From: Callipepla californica brunnescens
Taxonomy: Eukaryota > Chordata > Aves > Galliformes > Odontophoridae
Direction of reading: 5' to 3'
DNA: 64,000 nt
NCBI GenBank assembly: GCA_023055505.1
Contig: JALIRH010000031.1
Location: 868,001-932,000 of the forward strand
In this document: in pieces, positions 38,031-48,303 of the stretch
Layout of the letters: each line of letters opens with the position of its first letter
Numbering within the stretch: the stretch's first letter is position 1
Notes under the pieces: model-generated
Database searches by the model: none
The model's input: only the letters and a program-made list of their open reading frames with translations
What the model was told of the DNA's origin: nothing
Program-made: the position numbers and the translations under genes

Positions 38031-40469
38031 CTTACAGGACAAGCTAGGCTTGATTCAAGGCTCCTTAACCAGCTCCATATCAAGTTGCTCTGAAATCTAG
38101 CTCTATAGTATGTCCATTCTTCCTCAAAGACACAACAACCGTAGCTCAGTTTTGCCATAAGGTAGGTGATTTATCCCTGCCAATCTTTTGTACATGAGCC
38201 ATCTGATTACGGAGAAGTCCAGGACAGGACCCATCTCTGAGCTGTAATCTCACTGATGCCACAACAAAATAAAGGTAAATTTCATGTGTTACTTGCCTTT
38301 TTTTTTTTTCCTGCACTACTGCAAATACCCTGAGGGGAAATTCAGCTGAAAAGCAATAAGAAAAACCTGTTATCTTTCAACAATAAAGTAAATATTGCTG
38401 TAATCAGAAACTGTACAGCAGAACGGCCATTTAGCTCCACTTTTTCTATACTGAAACACTACACTGTGCAGCACCTAAAACAAATGATTTAAAAATCTCA
38501 ATTCATAGAAAATAAATGAAAAGTTTTGGCTAAAGGGATCTGGAGATTCCTCTATGAAGACAAAATTTATCATGATCCAATATGTATTGTTTTGAATAGT
38601 GACTTACATAAGTGGATAAGGAGAGGAAAACAGCAGAAAAGACTTTGTTTCTAAATCAATAATCATTGTTGACTACAACAATTATGTATTACAATACATT
38701 CTTAATGTGTAATACCATTACTCAAAATGGTACTAACTGGGCTCAGTATACTATTACAAAGATCATAGCTTTCAAGTTAGGGATGATTTAGAGGATGCCA
38801 CATGTATTTTATGGGATCTATGATAGAAATTATATCTCCAACACCTTTCCCTTCCACAGTTCCTTCCAATAAAACAGCTCCTCCTCCACTCAAGAAGAGT
38901 ATCAAAACAAACCAACCAATGAGTTGGTAAAGAAATAAGACTACAGATCATTCTTAAGGAATTAACAATTGAAGAATAAAACAGAGGACAACTTTTAGGG
39001 TTATGCCTTGTTATTTTTATATTGAATGTGAAATATAAGGATCTGTAATTTCTACAGTCGTTAAAGGATTACAGGTAATGGCGGGTTAGAAAACACAGAT
39101 ACACAACAAAAACACAACATAGCTATTCTCAGTACTAGCTACAATGTGCAATTGCTACTTTAAATCCGCATTTGACTGAACATCTAAATCAAGTTTTTAT
39201 AGGATGGAAAACAACTTCAAAACACAGGATTTTCTTTTTCTTACAAAACAATAATAGCCACTTAAATGGCTTTGCAAGACATTCAGGTGAGATCGTGTAT
39301 GCAGAACAAAGCACATCTGGCCACCGTGTATTTTTGTTTAAATAAATCTTTTTTCTAAAGGAGTATGCTTGTTGCATGGGATCAACATAAGAGATTGCTC
39401 CAATATTGTATTCTTTTCAAGGAATCATCTTTCACATGTCCCAGACTACCTGTACACAGTGGCAGCTTCTTAAGAAACATTACAAAAGGCTGTCACACAA
39501 GTCTGCTTATGAATTCAGAGAAGGCAAGTGCACATCTCCTGGCCAGTTTCCAGATAATCAATAACAGTGAACAAGACCAGCCCTTTTTAATTAAAAAAGG
39601 CACAGAAACCATCTGAGACCCCAGAACAATACTATTAAGATGAGATCAGGCACGAACCCATTTGCGGCTGTGGGTACACAGAGAAGTGTGTACAGCTGCA
39701 CAAAAACATTCTGTGTAGTTGTACACAGTGTTACTAATGTTAGTCTTAAATAGTGACCCCTAAAAGTCCTCCACAGCCCAGTGACAAACTTCAAACATTA
39801 AACTGTAACATAAAAATAAAAGTTACTACAGGAAAAACAAAATCAGGGATGCAGGGCTGGGGAACTGCTAATGCTAAAAGTAATTCAAATGTTACACGTT
39901 TTCCAAGGATGTAGAGGGAACAGTATTAGAGGAAAAGAAAGGTGATAGTTGGAAATGTCTTAAGGATCACTTTGGAAAATGTTGACAAATACATAAATCC
40001 TAACGAACTGGGATTTCAGAAATCCTGTGCTTTCTTCTAAAAAGGAAACTGCACAGATGAAGAAAATCTGAACTAGCCACTATTCCTTCACAATGCCTGT
40101 GATTTAAAACTAATAAATAAAACTGAACTAAATCAGGAAAAAAAAAAGCCACAAATTAAAAAAAGAAAAAAAAAATCAAGCCTCTTGCAGTTGTCCTCCA
40201 ATTTATCAAATTTTGAAGTGTAGTGCTAATCCAATTGTATAAATACATCACCTTAATATTACTTTAGACAAGATATCAGAAATAAGTTACTCCTCTATTC
40301 AGAAAAGTTCTGGGAATGCAATCATTAAACAAAGATTAGAACAGCTTTTCTATTCTGGCCAAGCACTTGCTGAACCTGAATGTCATTCAAGGTTCTGTCT
40401 GCAGTAAGAATTCATCTCCGCAGTAAGCAACAAGAACCACTTTGTTTCAAGCAACAGAAACTTAAGAAC

Positions 40470-40521
<52 letters not shown>

Positions 40522-41319
40522 AAATGGCGTTGCTTGCCCTGTGCACTCTTCTGATGAGTTTTGGTGATAGATCCTGGGAATTAATCTTCAGGCATATAAC
40601 ATAAGAAGTTAGTGTATTCTGAGGAAAAAAAAAACAACACTAAAACCTCCGTTATAGTATTGTGATCTACAGGGTGGTACAGATGAATGCATCCCTCCTC
40701 CTCTTCTCCCTCCATAAGAGAATACTCTTACTTTCTCTGATGCTATCTGTTGCCATGGCATCCTTTCTACTGTAGGACTCTTCACCCTTATGCTATTTCC
40801 CCAATTGGCACTCAACCCGTGGACATCTTCCTCCCAGCCCCACAGCTTACAGATATGTATTTCTGTATGACACAACACGTTTCAGCTACTGAATAAGGTG
40901 TATCATTCCACACCTCAGAGTCAGGTTTCAATTAGACTCACAACATTGCTTCTGAACCCAGAAGACTGAGGTTATACTTGGACAGTAAGCAGCTCAGTCT
41001 AAACACCTGTATACATCTGTCCAGCTCACAGCACAAGGGTCCTGATCCCAAGATTAAAATTAAAAATAAAAAAAAGACCTTCAAGCCCTCTAACAGGTAC
41101 CAATCTTTTTTTCTATTGGAATGCTCAATTCTTTCAAGTTCAGCGTACTTCTCCCCAAGATGTTCATTTTCCTGCCATGTAATCAGTGCTACGAGTGCAT
41201 CTCCGTCAAAATGTCTGTCCATCCACCTCAAAGACTGTCGGCACATCCCACAGAGCCGGCTGATGGCTGAGACACCACCAACAGAGGCATCTCCCCAAGA
41301 AAAAACCTCTGGTTCCCAA
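38031..41319. other. AT-rich DNA leading to the CpG island
   Basis: No transposon clearly recognised except the long A run at 40.47 kb. Frames at 40978-41412 (plus, 144 codons) and 40938-41402 (minus, 154 codons) overlap each other on opposite strands and rise in GC toward the island. Neither shows a domain. If the minus-strand first exon at 41.7-41.9 kb is right, this stretch is the start of its intron 1. Confidence 0.55.
40474..40517. repeat. A44 homopolymer
   Basis: An uninterrupted run of 44 A on the plus strand, the longest homopolymer in the window, about 0.8 kb from the CpG island. It could be a poly(A) tail of a plus-strand retrocopy or a pure microsatellite. Nothing recognisable precedes it. 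Confidence 0.95.
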
Positions 41320-41414
41320 AAGAGCGCGCAGTCTAACCCCCTCAAGTCCTTTTCTCGGGTAGCGGCCGATTCTCCCCAAACGGGCGGGCAGTTCCCAGCC
41401 ACTACTTCTTAGCT

Positions 41415-41440
41415 CTCCGGCCGGAGCGCACCGTGCGCTC
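41415..41440. promoter_or_regulatory. Two overlapping palindromes in the CpG island
   Basis: CTCCGGCCGGAG (41415-41426) is a perfect 12-bp palindrome. It overlaps GAGCGCAC-C-GTGCGCTC (41424-41440), two 8-base arms around one base. The first contains two opposed ETS-like CCGGA cores. The second resembles, but does not match, an NRF1-type site. They could bind dimeric factors, but this is inference. Confidence 0.5.
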
Positions 41441-41715
41441 GTGGGAGCCGCGCTCCGCCCTGCTGTTAGCAAGCAGCTTCCTCAGAAAAAATAAGTAAAT
41501 AAATAAAAAATAAAGAAAGGAAAAAGGCAACAGAGGAGACTTTCACCTGTTCATAACTACAAAGTCAGCTCCACCGCGCGCAGAGCGCGATTTTCCTCCG
41601 AAAACGCAACAGGTTTGTCGACACCGCCCTCAACCCACCACCACCCGTTTCACGAGGGGTCCCGTTCCCCATCCCGGTCCCGGTGCCGGGCTCCATCCCG
41701 GTCGCGGGCACTCAC

Positions 41716-41883
41716 CGGCGGCGCGGGCGCGGAGGTTCCGCTGCGCTTGGCGGAGCCTCGCCGGGAGCTCAGCCGCCGCCAGGATTCCGCCAGCCGCCCG
41801 CGGCCGCTGCCGCTGCCGCCCGCCGTCCCCTCGGCAGCGCAGCCCCGCTCCGCCGCCCCGGGGCTCCGCCGCTTCTGCCCCAT
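41716..41883 (-). CDS. Candidate first coding exon of an unidentified gene (partial)
   Basis: On the minus strand an ATG at 41883-41881 lies in good context (G at -3, G at +4) and opens exactly 56 codons up to a strong donor, CGCCG followed by GTGAGT (intron starts at 41715), ending in phase 0. The peptide begins MGQKRRSPGAAERG, is rich in Arg, Ser, Gly and Ala, has no signal peptide or membrane segment and ends in SAPAPP. I do not recognise it. The frame stays open upstream to an ATG at 42222 without a stop, so a longer N-terminus or a 5' UTR is possible. GC-rich DNA stays open by chance, so the call rests on the ATG, the donor and the CpG-island position. No second exon was found in the window, as expected if intron 1 is long. 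A non-coding first exon is the main alternative. Confidence 0.45.
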
Positions 41884-42070
41884 GTCCCGCGGAGCCTCCG
41901 GGCCACGCCGGCCGCCCCGCACCGCGCCTCCCTTAGTTTTAACGATGCTGCCGAGACGCGGCGGGGAGGCGGGCCGGGGCGGAGCGGAGCCGCCCACCCC
42001 CCGCGGCCGCGGGACTGACTCGGGGGAGCCCCCGGAGCTGCCCCGCTGAGAGCGGAGGGCGGGGGCGATG

Positions 42071-42091
42071 CTCCCAGCGGTGTGCTGGGAG
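42071..42091. other. Short hairpin in the CpG island
   Basis: CTCCCAGC and GCTGGGAG form a perfect 8-bp stem around a 5-base loop. It lies upstream of the candidate minus-strand ATG and would sit in a 5' UTR only if transcription starts beyond 42.09 kb. Confidence 0.6.
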
Positions 42092-42225
42092 TCGGCGGGA
42101 GCTCCGCGTGGTCCGCAGCGAAATCGAAGTTCGCTGCCGTAGGAGGCGCCGGTGCGAGCCGGGAAGAAGAGGACAGGTGCTGTGAGCTGGTCAGACGCGA
42201 CGCGTTGCAAGAGGTGTTTCACTTC

Positions 42226-43539
42226 TCTCCCTGGATCTTGCCAGAATCTTACCGGGAGGTTTTTTTTTAATTAATCTGCATTAACAGTTCTACTGAACTA
42301 AACTGCTAACTTCCTTTTTAAAATCCAGTAGCCTGCTAATGGGTGAATTCCGTGCTAAATTCAGCGTTTTCCTCCCGGTTACTCGAAGGAGGATGAAAAC
42401 TCCAAATCAACAACAAAAGGCTGCACGGTACCTGTTGGCAGGGCACACCTCTGGGGTGCTGTTTTCCTTTCTTAAATATAACAAAGAGCATCTCTGGAAT
42501 TAATGCTTTGTCTGCCAGAACTGCAAGGATCCTGTTCCAGGTTTCTGGGTTCACTATGACCCAGAGGGCATCAGGAACGTGCACATCACGTTCATCTGCT
42601 CTACCTGCTGAGCGCAGTGCATCAGTGCTTTGCTGGAGGGAAGTGATGCCTCTCTTCTGCCCTCTGAGCTCTCTGCTAATATTTCTCTGTGAGATTATAG
42701 AATGCTCAGGTCCCCATGGTTCAACTAACGAGATGGCTAGTCAGCATGTTGGGAGTACAAGCTCAGACAGCAGTGTTACAAGGTAAATATTTCTTCTTTG
42801 TGCAACATGGCCATGCTAACAACAGCAAACCCTAAAAGCACCACCAAAAAAAAAAAAGCTGCATAACTAGGTAGACATTGTGTTCTGTAAGGATCATTAA
42901 TATAGTGTGTTTTGTAGGAACTAAACCATAGTTCCTGCACTTATTATTCAATCCTTCTTACAAGGATTTCTTAGAAGAATGTTTTACTGCAAAAATTCAG
43001 ATGTATGTGGCTATCTTGAGAAGCTGAACTTTCTATTTTTTTCTGTTTTCTAAAGATGATATGACAGTATAATGGACAATATTGTTCTAGTTACAGCCAC
43101 AGTATTTTAAATGATTTATGAAAGAATACATTTTCCTGACAGAGTGCTTATTGTCTTGATAGTAATCAAGAAACATGGATCAGAGTGTTCAAACAACACA
43201 CTGGATTCTCAGTTAACTCTAGGTTGGAAGCAGATGACTAAGAACTTTGTTACCACATTAGGTGAACTAACATCCTCTACTCCAGAAATCAGACTCCAGT
43301 CAGCTTATGTACTTGCCATTCAATGAGGAAACACACAATCTGGAAGGTCTTCTCCTTCCAACACCTGTAACTACAGCATATGAAAAAGCTGTCTCACCAC
43401 ATCCCATTATCCCAATATATAACCCAGTGGTGTCCCAGGAAGTGGGGCTCCATCTCGTTTTGTCTGGGGCTGGATCACCTTAGTTGTGGCACCAGGATGG
43501 ACCCTGACCAGAGAAGCATGGAGCAGCTGGACATGTGCT
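42226..43539. other. Flank of the CpG island, no gene recognised
   Basis: GC falls to about 40-45%. Frames at 42336-42584 (minus) and 42508-42786 (plus) overlap. The plus one ends beside a donor-like CAAG-GTAAAT near 42780, but no acceptor or homology supports an exon. The rest is AT-rich, with an A run near 42847. Confidence 0.5.
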
Positions 43540-44770
43540 GATGGTACAACCAGTTTGACAAACCTGATTTTGTTCTACAACAAAGTGACTCAACTCGTGA
43601 ATGAAGGCAAGGCAGTCAATGCAGTCTACCTGGACTTCAGTAACGCCTTTGACACTGTCCCCCACAACATTCTCATGAAGAAGCTGGCTGCCTGTGTTTG
43701 GATGGGCATGTGCTCTGCTGGGTGAAACACTGGCAGGACAGTTGGCCTCAAAGAGTTGTGATCAATGGAGTTAAATCCAGTTCGCAGCCAGTCACAAGTG
43801 GTGCCCCCCAGGGCTCAGTACTGGGGCCACTCCTATTCATCTTTATTAGTGATCTTGATGAGGAGATTGAGTGCACCCCCAGTGAGTTCGCAGATGACAC
43901 CAAGCTGGGAGGGAGTGTTATTCTGCCTGAGAGGAGAAGGGCACTACAGAGGGACCTGAATAGACTGGAACAATAAGTTTCAATAGGGACGAGGCTTGGG
44001 TCCTGCATTTTGGTCACAACAAGGCAACACTACAGGCCTGGGGAGGAGTGGCTGGAAAGCTGCCTGATGGGAAGGGACCTTGGTGTGTTGATGGACAGTC
44101 AGCTGAATAGGAGCCAGTGGTGTGCCTGCCAAGGGTGCCAATGGCATCCTGGCCTGTATCAGGAATGGTGTGGTGAGCAGGACTAGGAAAGTAATCCTAA
44201 CCCTGTACTCAGCACTCGTGAGGACCCACCACGGCTACGGTGTTCAGTTTTGTGCACCTCAATACAGAAAGGACACTGAGGTGCTGGAGCAGCTCCAAAG
44301 AAGGGCAACAAGACTTGTGAAGGGTCTGGAGAGTATGCACTATGAGGAGGGACTGAGGAAGCTGAGGCTGTTTAGTCTGGGGAAGAGGAAGCTGAAGGGA
44401 GACCTTACTGCTCTCTTCCAGTATCTGACAGGTGATTACAGTGAGAGTGGGGTTGTTCTCCTCTCACTGGTGACAGTGACAGAACGAGGGAAAATGGCCT
44501 TAAGTTGTGCCAGGAGAGGTTTAGGTTTGATGTTAGGAAAAACTTCTTCCTTGCAGAAAGGGTCGTTGAGCACTGGAATAGGCTCCCCAGGGAGGTGGTA
44601 GAGTCACCATCCCTGAATGTATTTAGAAACCATCAGGATTTGGTGCTCAGGGACCACATTTAACCAAGGGTTGTTAGAGTTAGGGTAGTACGGTTAGGTT
44701 GTGATTGGACTTGATGATCTTGAAGGACTTTTCCAACCTGAGCAATTCTATGATTCTGTGATTCTATGGA
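43540..44770 (+). mobile_element. CR1 LINE, plus strand, about 1.23 kb
   Basis: Starts in the reverse transcriptase: the frame at 43486-43725 gives 'LTNLILFYNKVTQ' and '[17 protein letters not shown]', with the first catalytic Asp intact. The frame at 43698-43976 gives '[19 protein letters not shown]' and 'FADDTKLGG', with the second catalytic pair intact, but it is in another frame. The frame at 44122-44601 covers '[18 protein letters not shown]', '[16 protein letters not shown]' and '[13 protein letters not shown]'. The 3' UTR ends with three octamers ('tctatgattctgtgattcta') at about 44767. Frameshifts inactivate it, and 'CLRGE' marks the loss of frame near 43930. Confidence 0.95.
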
Positions 44771-45464
44771 TTGGGTGAACTGTTCTCATGATAGTTCTTA
44801 GCTTCATTTATTCTCCGTTGAGGCACATCAACACTTGGTCAACACTGCTGAGTAAGTCAATTAGTTTTATCGTTTTTTATTTGCATTGACAGATCAAATC
44901 CTCTGATTTCTCCTCTATCTGATAGTTGTAGCTGTTAAATTTCTCAAAGCAGTGTGTTTCCTTAATTATGCATTAGAGGAATCTAATGATTTTCAAATTC
45001 CACAAAAACCTGTAATTTACATTATTTAAAAATAAACAAAACAAGCAAACAACAAAAATAAATAAACACCAGAACATGCTCTTAAGGGAGTCTTGTTTGG
45101 GGAGGAAATAATCTGCAAAGGAGTTCACAGTCGGGGTACAAAATTACTTGCTACTCCTTTATCAATAGACTTGTTTGTCTCTTTCCAGGTGGAAGATAAA
45201 GTTTGTTGCCTTCACCTGCATTGTTACACAGAATGTACTACACTGCTTATGCAGTTCAAATGCTATGTAAAATAAAATGGACAAGCAAATGAAAGTTCTT
45301 ATTTTAAATAAAAATGACAAATAGCCACAAATTTCTAACTAAAACAAAATGAAACCGTAGCCAAGAGGAATCTAAGTTTCTGCAGGTCAATTATATAACA
45401 CAGGCCACTTAATATCAGAAGGTCAAATTTTGTGGAAAGCTGTTCACATGTTAATGGACTTTAA

Positions 45465-45496
45465 CACCCCCCTCCTCTTGAGCTTGGAGGGGGGTG
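45465..45496. other. Perfect 11-bp GC-rich hairpin
   Basis: CACCCCCCTCC at 45465-45475 pairs perfectly with GGAGGGGGGTG at 45486-45496 around the 10-base loop TCTTGAGCTT. There is no T-run after it, and rho-independent terminators do not apply to this genome. The right arm followed by TGAATA also looks like a polypurine tract next to an LTR start, but no LTR is otherwise visible. Confidence 0.85.
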
Positions 45497-45746
45497 AATA
45501 TCTACCACCAAGTCTAACATTTTTCAGTATTGTAGGACAGAGGCAACTGAGTTTTGGGACAGAGGAGTTGAAAGAAATTCTTCTTTTGCTTGCCTCAATG
45601 TCATAAAAGAGCATACTGTAGCTTCTGCTGCATGTTTATAAGCCTGGTGGAGGGCAGAAGGATGCAACACATGTGAGAGTTTCTCAGCTGATCATGCCTG
45701 CAATAAGGCCATTTTGTGCAACTCTTGGAAGCCTTTGAGAAGCAAG

Positions 45747-45792
45747 AGGTCTTAAAGGGCAAATGTAAAAGGTCTTAAAGGGCAAATGTAAA
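45747..45792. repeat. 23-bp perfect tandem duplication
   Basis: A 23-base unit beginning AGGTCTTAAAGGGC is present twice without mismatch, indicating recent slippage. Confidence 0.95.
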
Positions 45793-47189
45793 ATGGGAAG
45801 CAAGAAGCCACAGTGAGCGAGGGGCAGGGGATGTAAATGTAGCTAATCTACATGCAGGCTATGGTGCCACTGCTGAAATAACATCCTGGGCCTATGATAA
45901 AGAAAGTAGAAGATGGAAACAGGTTAATACTGGGAGATAACAGAAGCAGGATTTTTCTGGTGGGTGACATATGTTTCATCTGGACTGATATTAATGGGGA
46001 AAACATCTGATACAAATGTGGTTCATTAGTTTATGATCAGCATCCTTAAACTTGCAAAACGCAACTAATTCTGTAGCATATGCATATGAATTATGGAAGC
46101 AACTGTGAAAATGCTGTTTTGAAGATATGAGAGGACCTTAGTTCTTCACTGGAATAATACTCCAAAACTTGGCATTTTATGCCTTATTAACATTTAAAAT
46201 CAACTATTTCATTATACACAGACATTGGAAGTAATTTGGATAGACTATAATGCTTACCATAGTATTTAACAAGTATTTTTTCAGTTACTGAAGTAGTTTC
46301 AGTAATGCTATGCAACAAAAAACTTGGAAGATTCTTCTAGTCATCATCAGACACAATGGATCCATTGCCTATGGTCTTTTATATAAGGTGTGTTTTGTAC
46401 TACAACCAAGCAAACAGAAACTTCAGCCGACCTAGAGCTAGCATGAATGCAAACAACCACAAACAAATCATAATGGAAGAATTAGGTCCACACAAAAATA
46501 CTGCAGGGCAGTGGGGTAGAAGTCTATAGAATTTCATCCTTATGATACTAACAGAGAAGAAAACTGTTTGTATCTATTAAGTGCTCTATTACATGCTCAG
46601 AGATTTATATTATTAGCAGTTCTAATAATTCCTGTGGCACTCTGCTTGAGCAATGGACAACTCAAATTTTTTCTAAGTTAGGGCTATGTAAACACTGACT
46701 GCTTGTCAAAATTCATCTGGTCTGTGTAAGACCTCTGATTTGTTACTGCTTATTTGTATCTCTCTATTTAATAGAAATACTTTCATTTTTTTTGCGAGAT
46801 TGAAAGGAATTTCACTCTCAGACTTTTGTTTTTTATTTCCCCCAGTTGAATAAAATTAGTGAACAGATTCAAGTTAGGTGGTGAAACCAGTGGTCAGAGT
46901 ACATGTTTTCTTTGGACACTTCACTGAAAATGAAGGAAGGACACCAGTTCAAGTGTCTAGTTCTACTTCATAGTCATTTCCTCATTTGTTCTTTCCCTCT
47001 AAAAAATACCTATAAACAAAGTTAATATTAGAAATATTTAAAGTTATAGCCAGGGGGATATGGGTAATAATTCAGCTGAAATAGCTTGGTTAAAATAAAA
47101 ACATTTTAGAGATCAGTAATTAAAACATTTGGTAATATTCATAATGTTTCTAAGAAAACTTTCTTGTTCTTGTCTTCTGTCTCCTATTG

Positions 47190-47760
47190 CAGAAATGAAG
47201 AGGTTAAGAAATATGTGTGGCAGAGTCTATGCGAATGAGTCAGTGCCCATAGTGAAGGCATGCTTAACCCACTGGAACTCAGTCTACATGATCTGATGAG
47301 ATACACCTGTGGATCCTGTAAGAGCTGGCTGATGTCACTGTGAGGCTGCTCTCAGTCACCTCTGATGACAGTCAGGGGAGTTTCTTCATGATGGGAAAAG
47401 AAAAAAAGCAAATTCCTCATCTGTGTTCGAGGGACAGTGAAGACCCAGGATGTTATGGACTGGTCAGTCTAACACTGCCAGGGAAAGTTATGGTGCAAAC
47501 ACTCCTGAAAGATGTTCCCAAGATCTTTAGGAATAGCTAGCACAATTGTACCATAGAAAAAAGACGCTTCACTCATCTGATTTCCTTCTGCAATGAGGCA
47601 ACCAACTCTGGGGACAAAGAGGAGTGGATGTACAGCTTGTCTATAGCAAAGATTTCTGTACGGCCTCTTGTAGTACTCTTATGTCCAAACTTCTAAGATG
47701 TCAGTTGGATTAGTGAAAAACAGGTTGGACAGGAAACTGATAAAGTTTCAAAGCTTATGA
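47190..47760 (+). mobile_element. CR1 LINE internal fragment, plus strand, old
   Basis: A diverged internal piece. 'tacacctgtggatcctgtaa' (HPRVLREL region) is followed by 'gagctggctgatgtcactgt', 'cagtcaggggagtttcttca', 'gtcagtctaacactgccagg' (PVSLTxxPG region) and, near 47650, 'agatttctgtacggcctctt' (decayed SKAFDTV region). It lacks the 3' end and meets a minus-strand CR1 about 50 bases later. Confidence 0.8.
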
Positions 47761-47814
47761 TCTACAGCACAAGTAATGTTCTATTACCACAGACCCTGAT
47801 AAAGAGTCAGTCCC

Positions 47815-48303
47815 CTTCTTTCCTCTAGCACCCCTTTAAATACTGAAAATTCACTATCAGGTCACCTGACAGCTGGACAGCCCCAGCTCTCTCAGCCTGT
47901 CCTCATAAGAGAAGGGATTCAACCTTTGGGTTATCTTTCTAGCCCTCCTCTGGACTTGCTCCAGCAGATCCATATTGTATGATGTATTGAAGTCTCCACA
48001 TCTGGACACAATGTTGCATGAGATTTCTCACCAGCACAGAGCAGAGGGGCAGGATTTCCTCCCTGGACCTGCTGGCCATGCATCTTTGGATACAGCCCAG
48101 GTTATGGTTGGCTTTCTGGGCTGTGAGGGCATATTGCTGGCTCATGTCCACCTTCCCATCCACCAGTACCTGTAGGTCTTTTCCCCTATCCCTTCATCCT
48201 CCAACTTGTAATGGCAATGGGTTTCCCTCAATCCAGATGCAAGATCTTGAATTTGGATTTGTTGAACCTCCTGAGGTTCACCTGGGCCCATTGCTCAAGC
48301 CTA
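47815..48303 (-). mobile_element. CR1 LINE internal fragment, minus strand
   Basis: The reverse complement encodes, from right to left, the KFNKSK-type region near 48260, 'MDGKVDMSQQYALTAQKANH' (48163 down to about 48100), 'SREEILPLCSVLVRNL' and the YEERL-type region near 47905. Both the 3' UTR tail and the reverse transcriptase core are missing. Confidence 0.88.

Larger units (their letters stand above)
41320..42225. promoter_or_regulatory. CpG-island promoter
   Basis: Roughly 900 bases with abundant CpG and GC near 70% in the core (41600-42120), in sharp contrast to about 38% on either side. It contains several SP1-type GGGCGG or CCGCCC boxes (for example near 41975-41990 and 41993) and no TATA box. 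Such islands mark vertebrate promoters, often active in both directions. The strongest transcript evidence is a minus-strand first exon. A divergent plus-strand transcript is possible but has no comparable start and donor. Confidence 0.9.
44771..47189. other. AT-rich non-coding stretch
   Basis: Contains the GC-rich hairpin at 45.47 kb and the 23-bp tandem duplication at 45.75 kb. The part from about 45430 to 45900 is less AT-rich than its surroundings and may be an unrecognised old insertion. No coding region was recognised. Confidence 0.55.

Noticed and set aside
40938..41412. Overlapping 154- and 144-codon frames on opposite strands
   Set aside because: They are mirror products of the same GC-rising sequence beside the CpG island. 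Neither has a domain or a good start and splice context.
41615..42049. 144-codon plus-strand frame inside the CpG island
   Set aside because: Proline, arginine and serine rich low-complexity peptide, open because of GC content. No donor to match the minus-strand candidate.
42508..42786. Possible plus-strand exon ending at CAAG-GTAAAT
   Set aside because: The frame overlaps an equally open minus-strand frame, and no acceptor or homology supports it.
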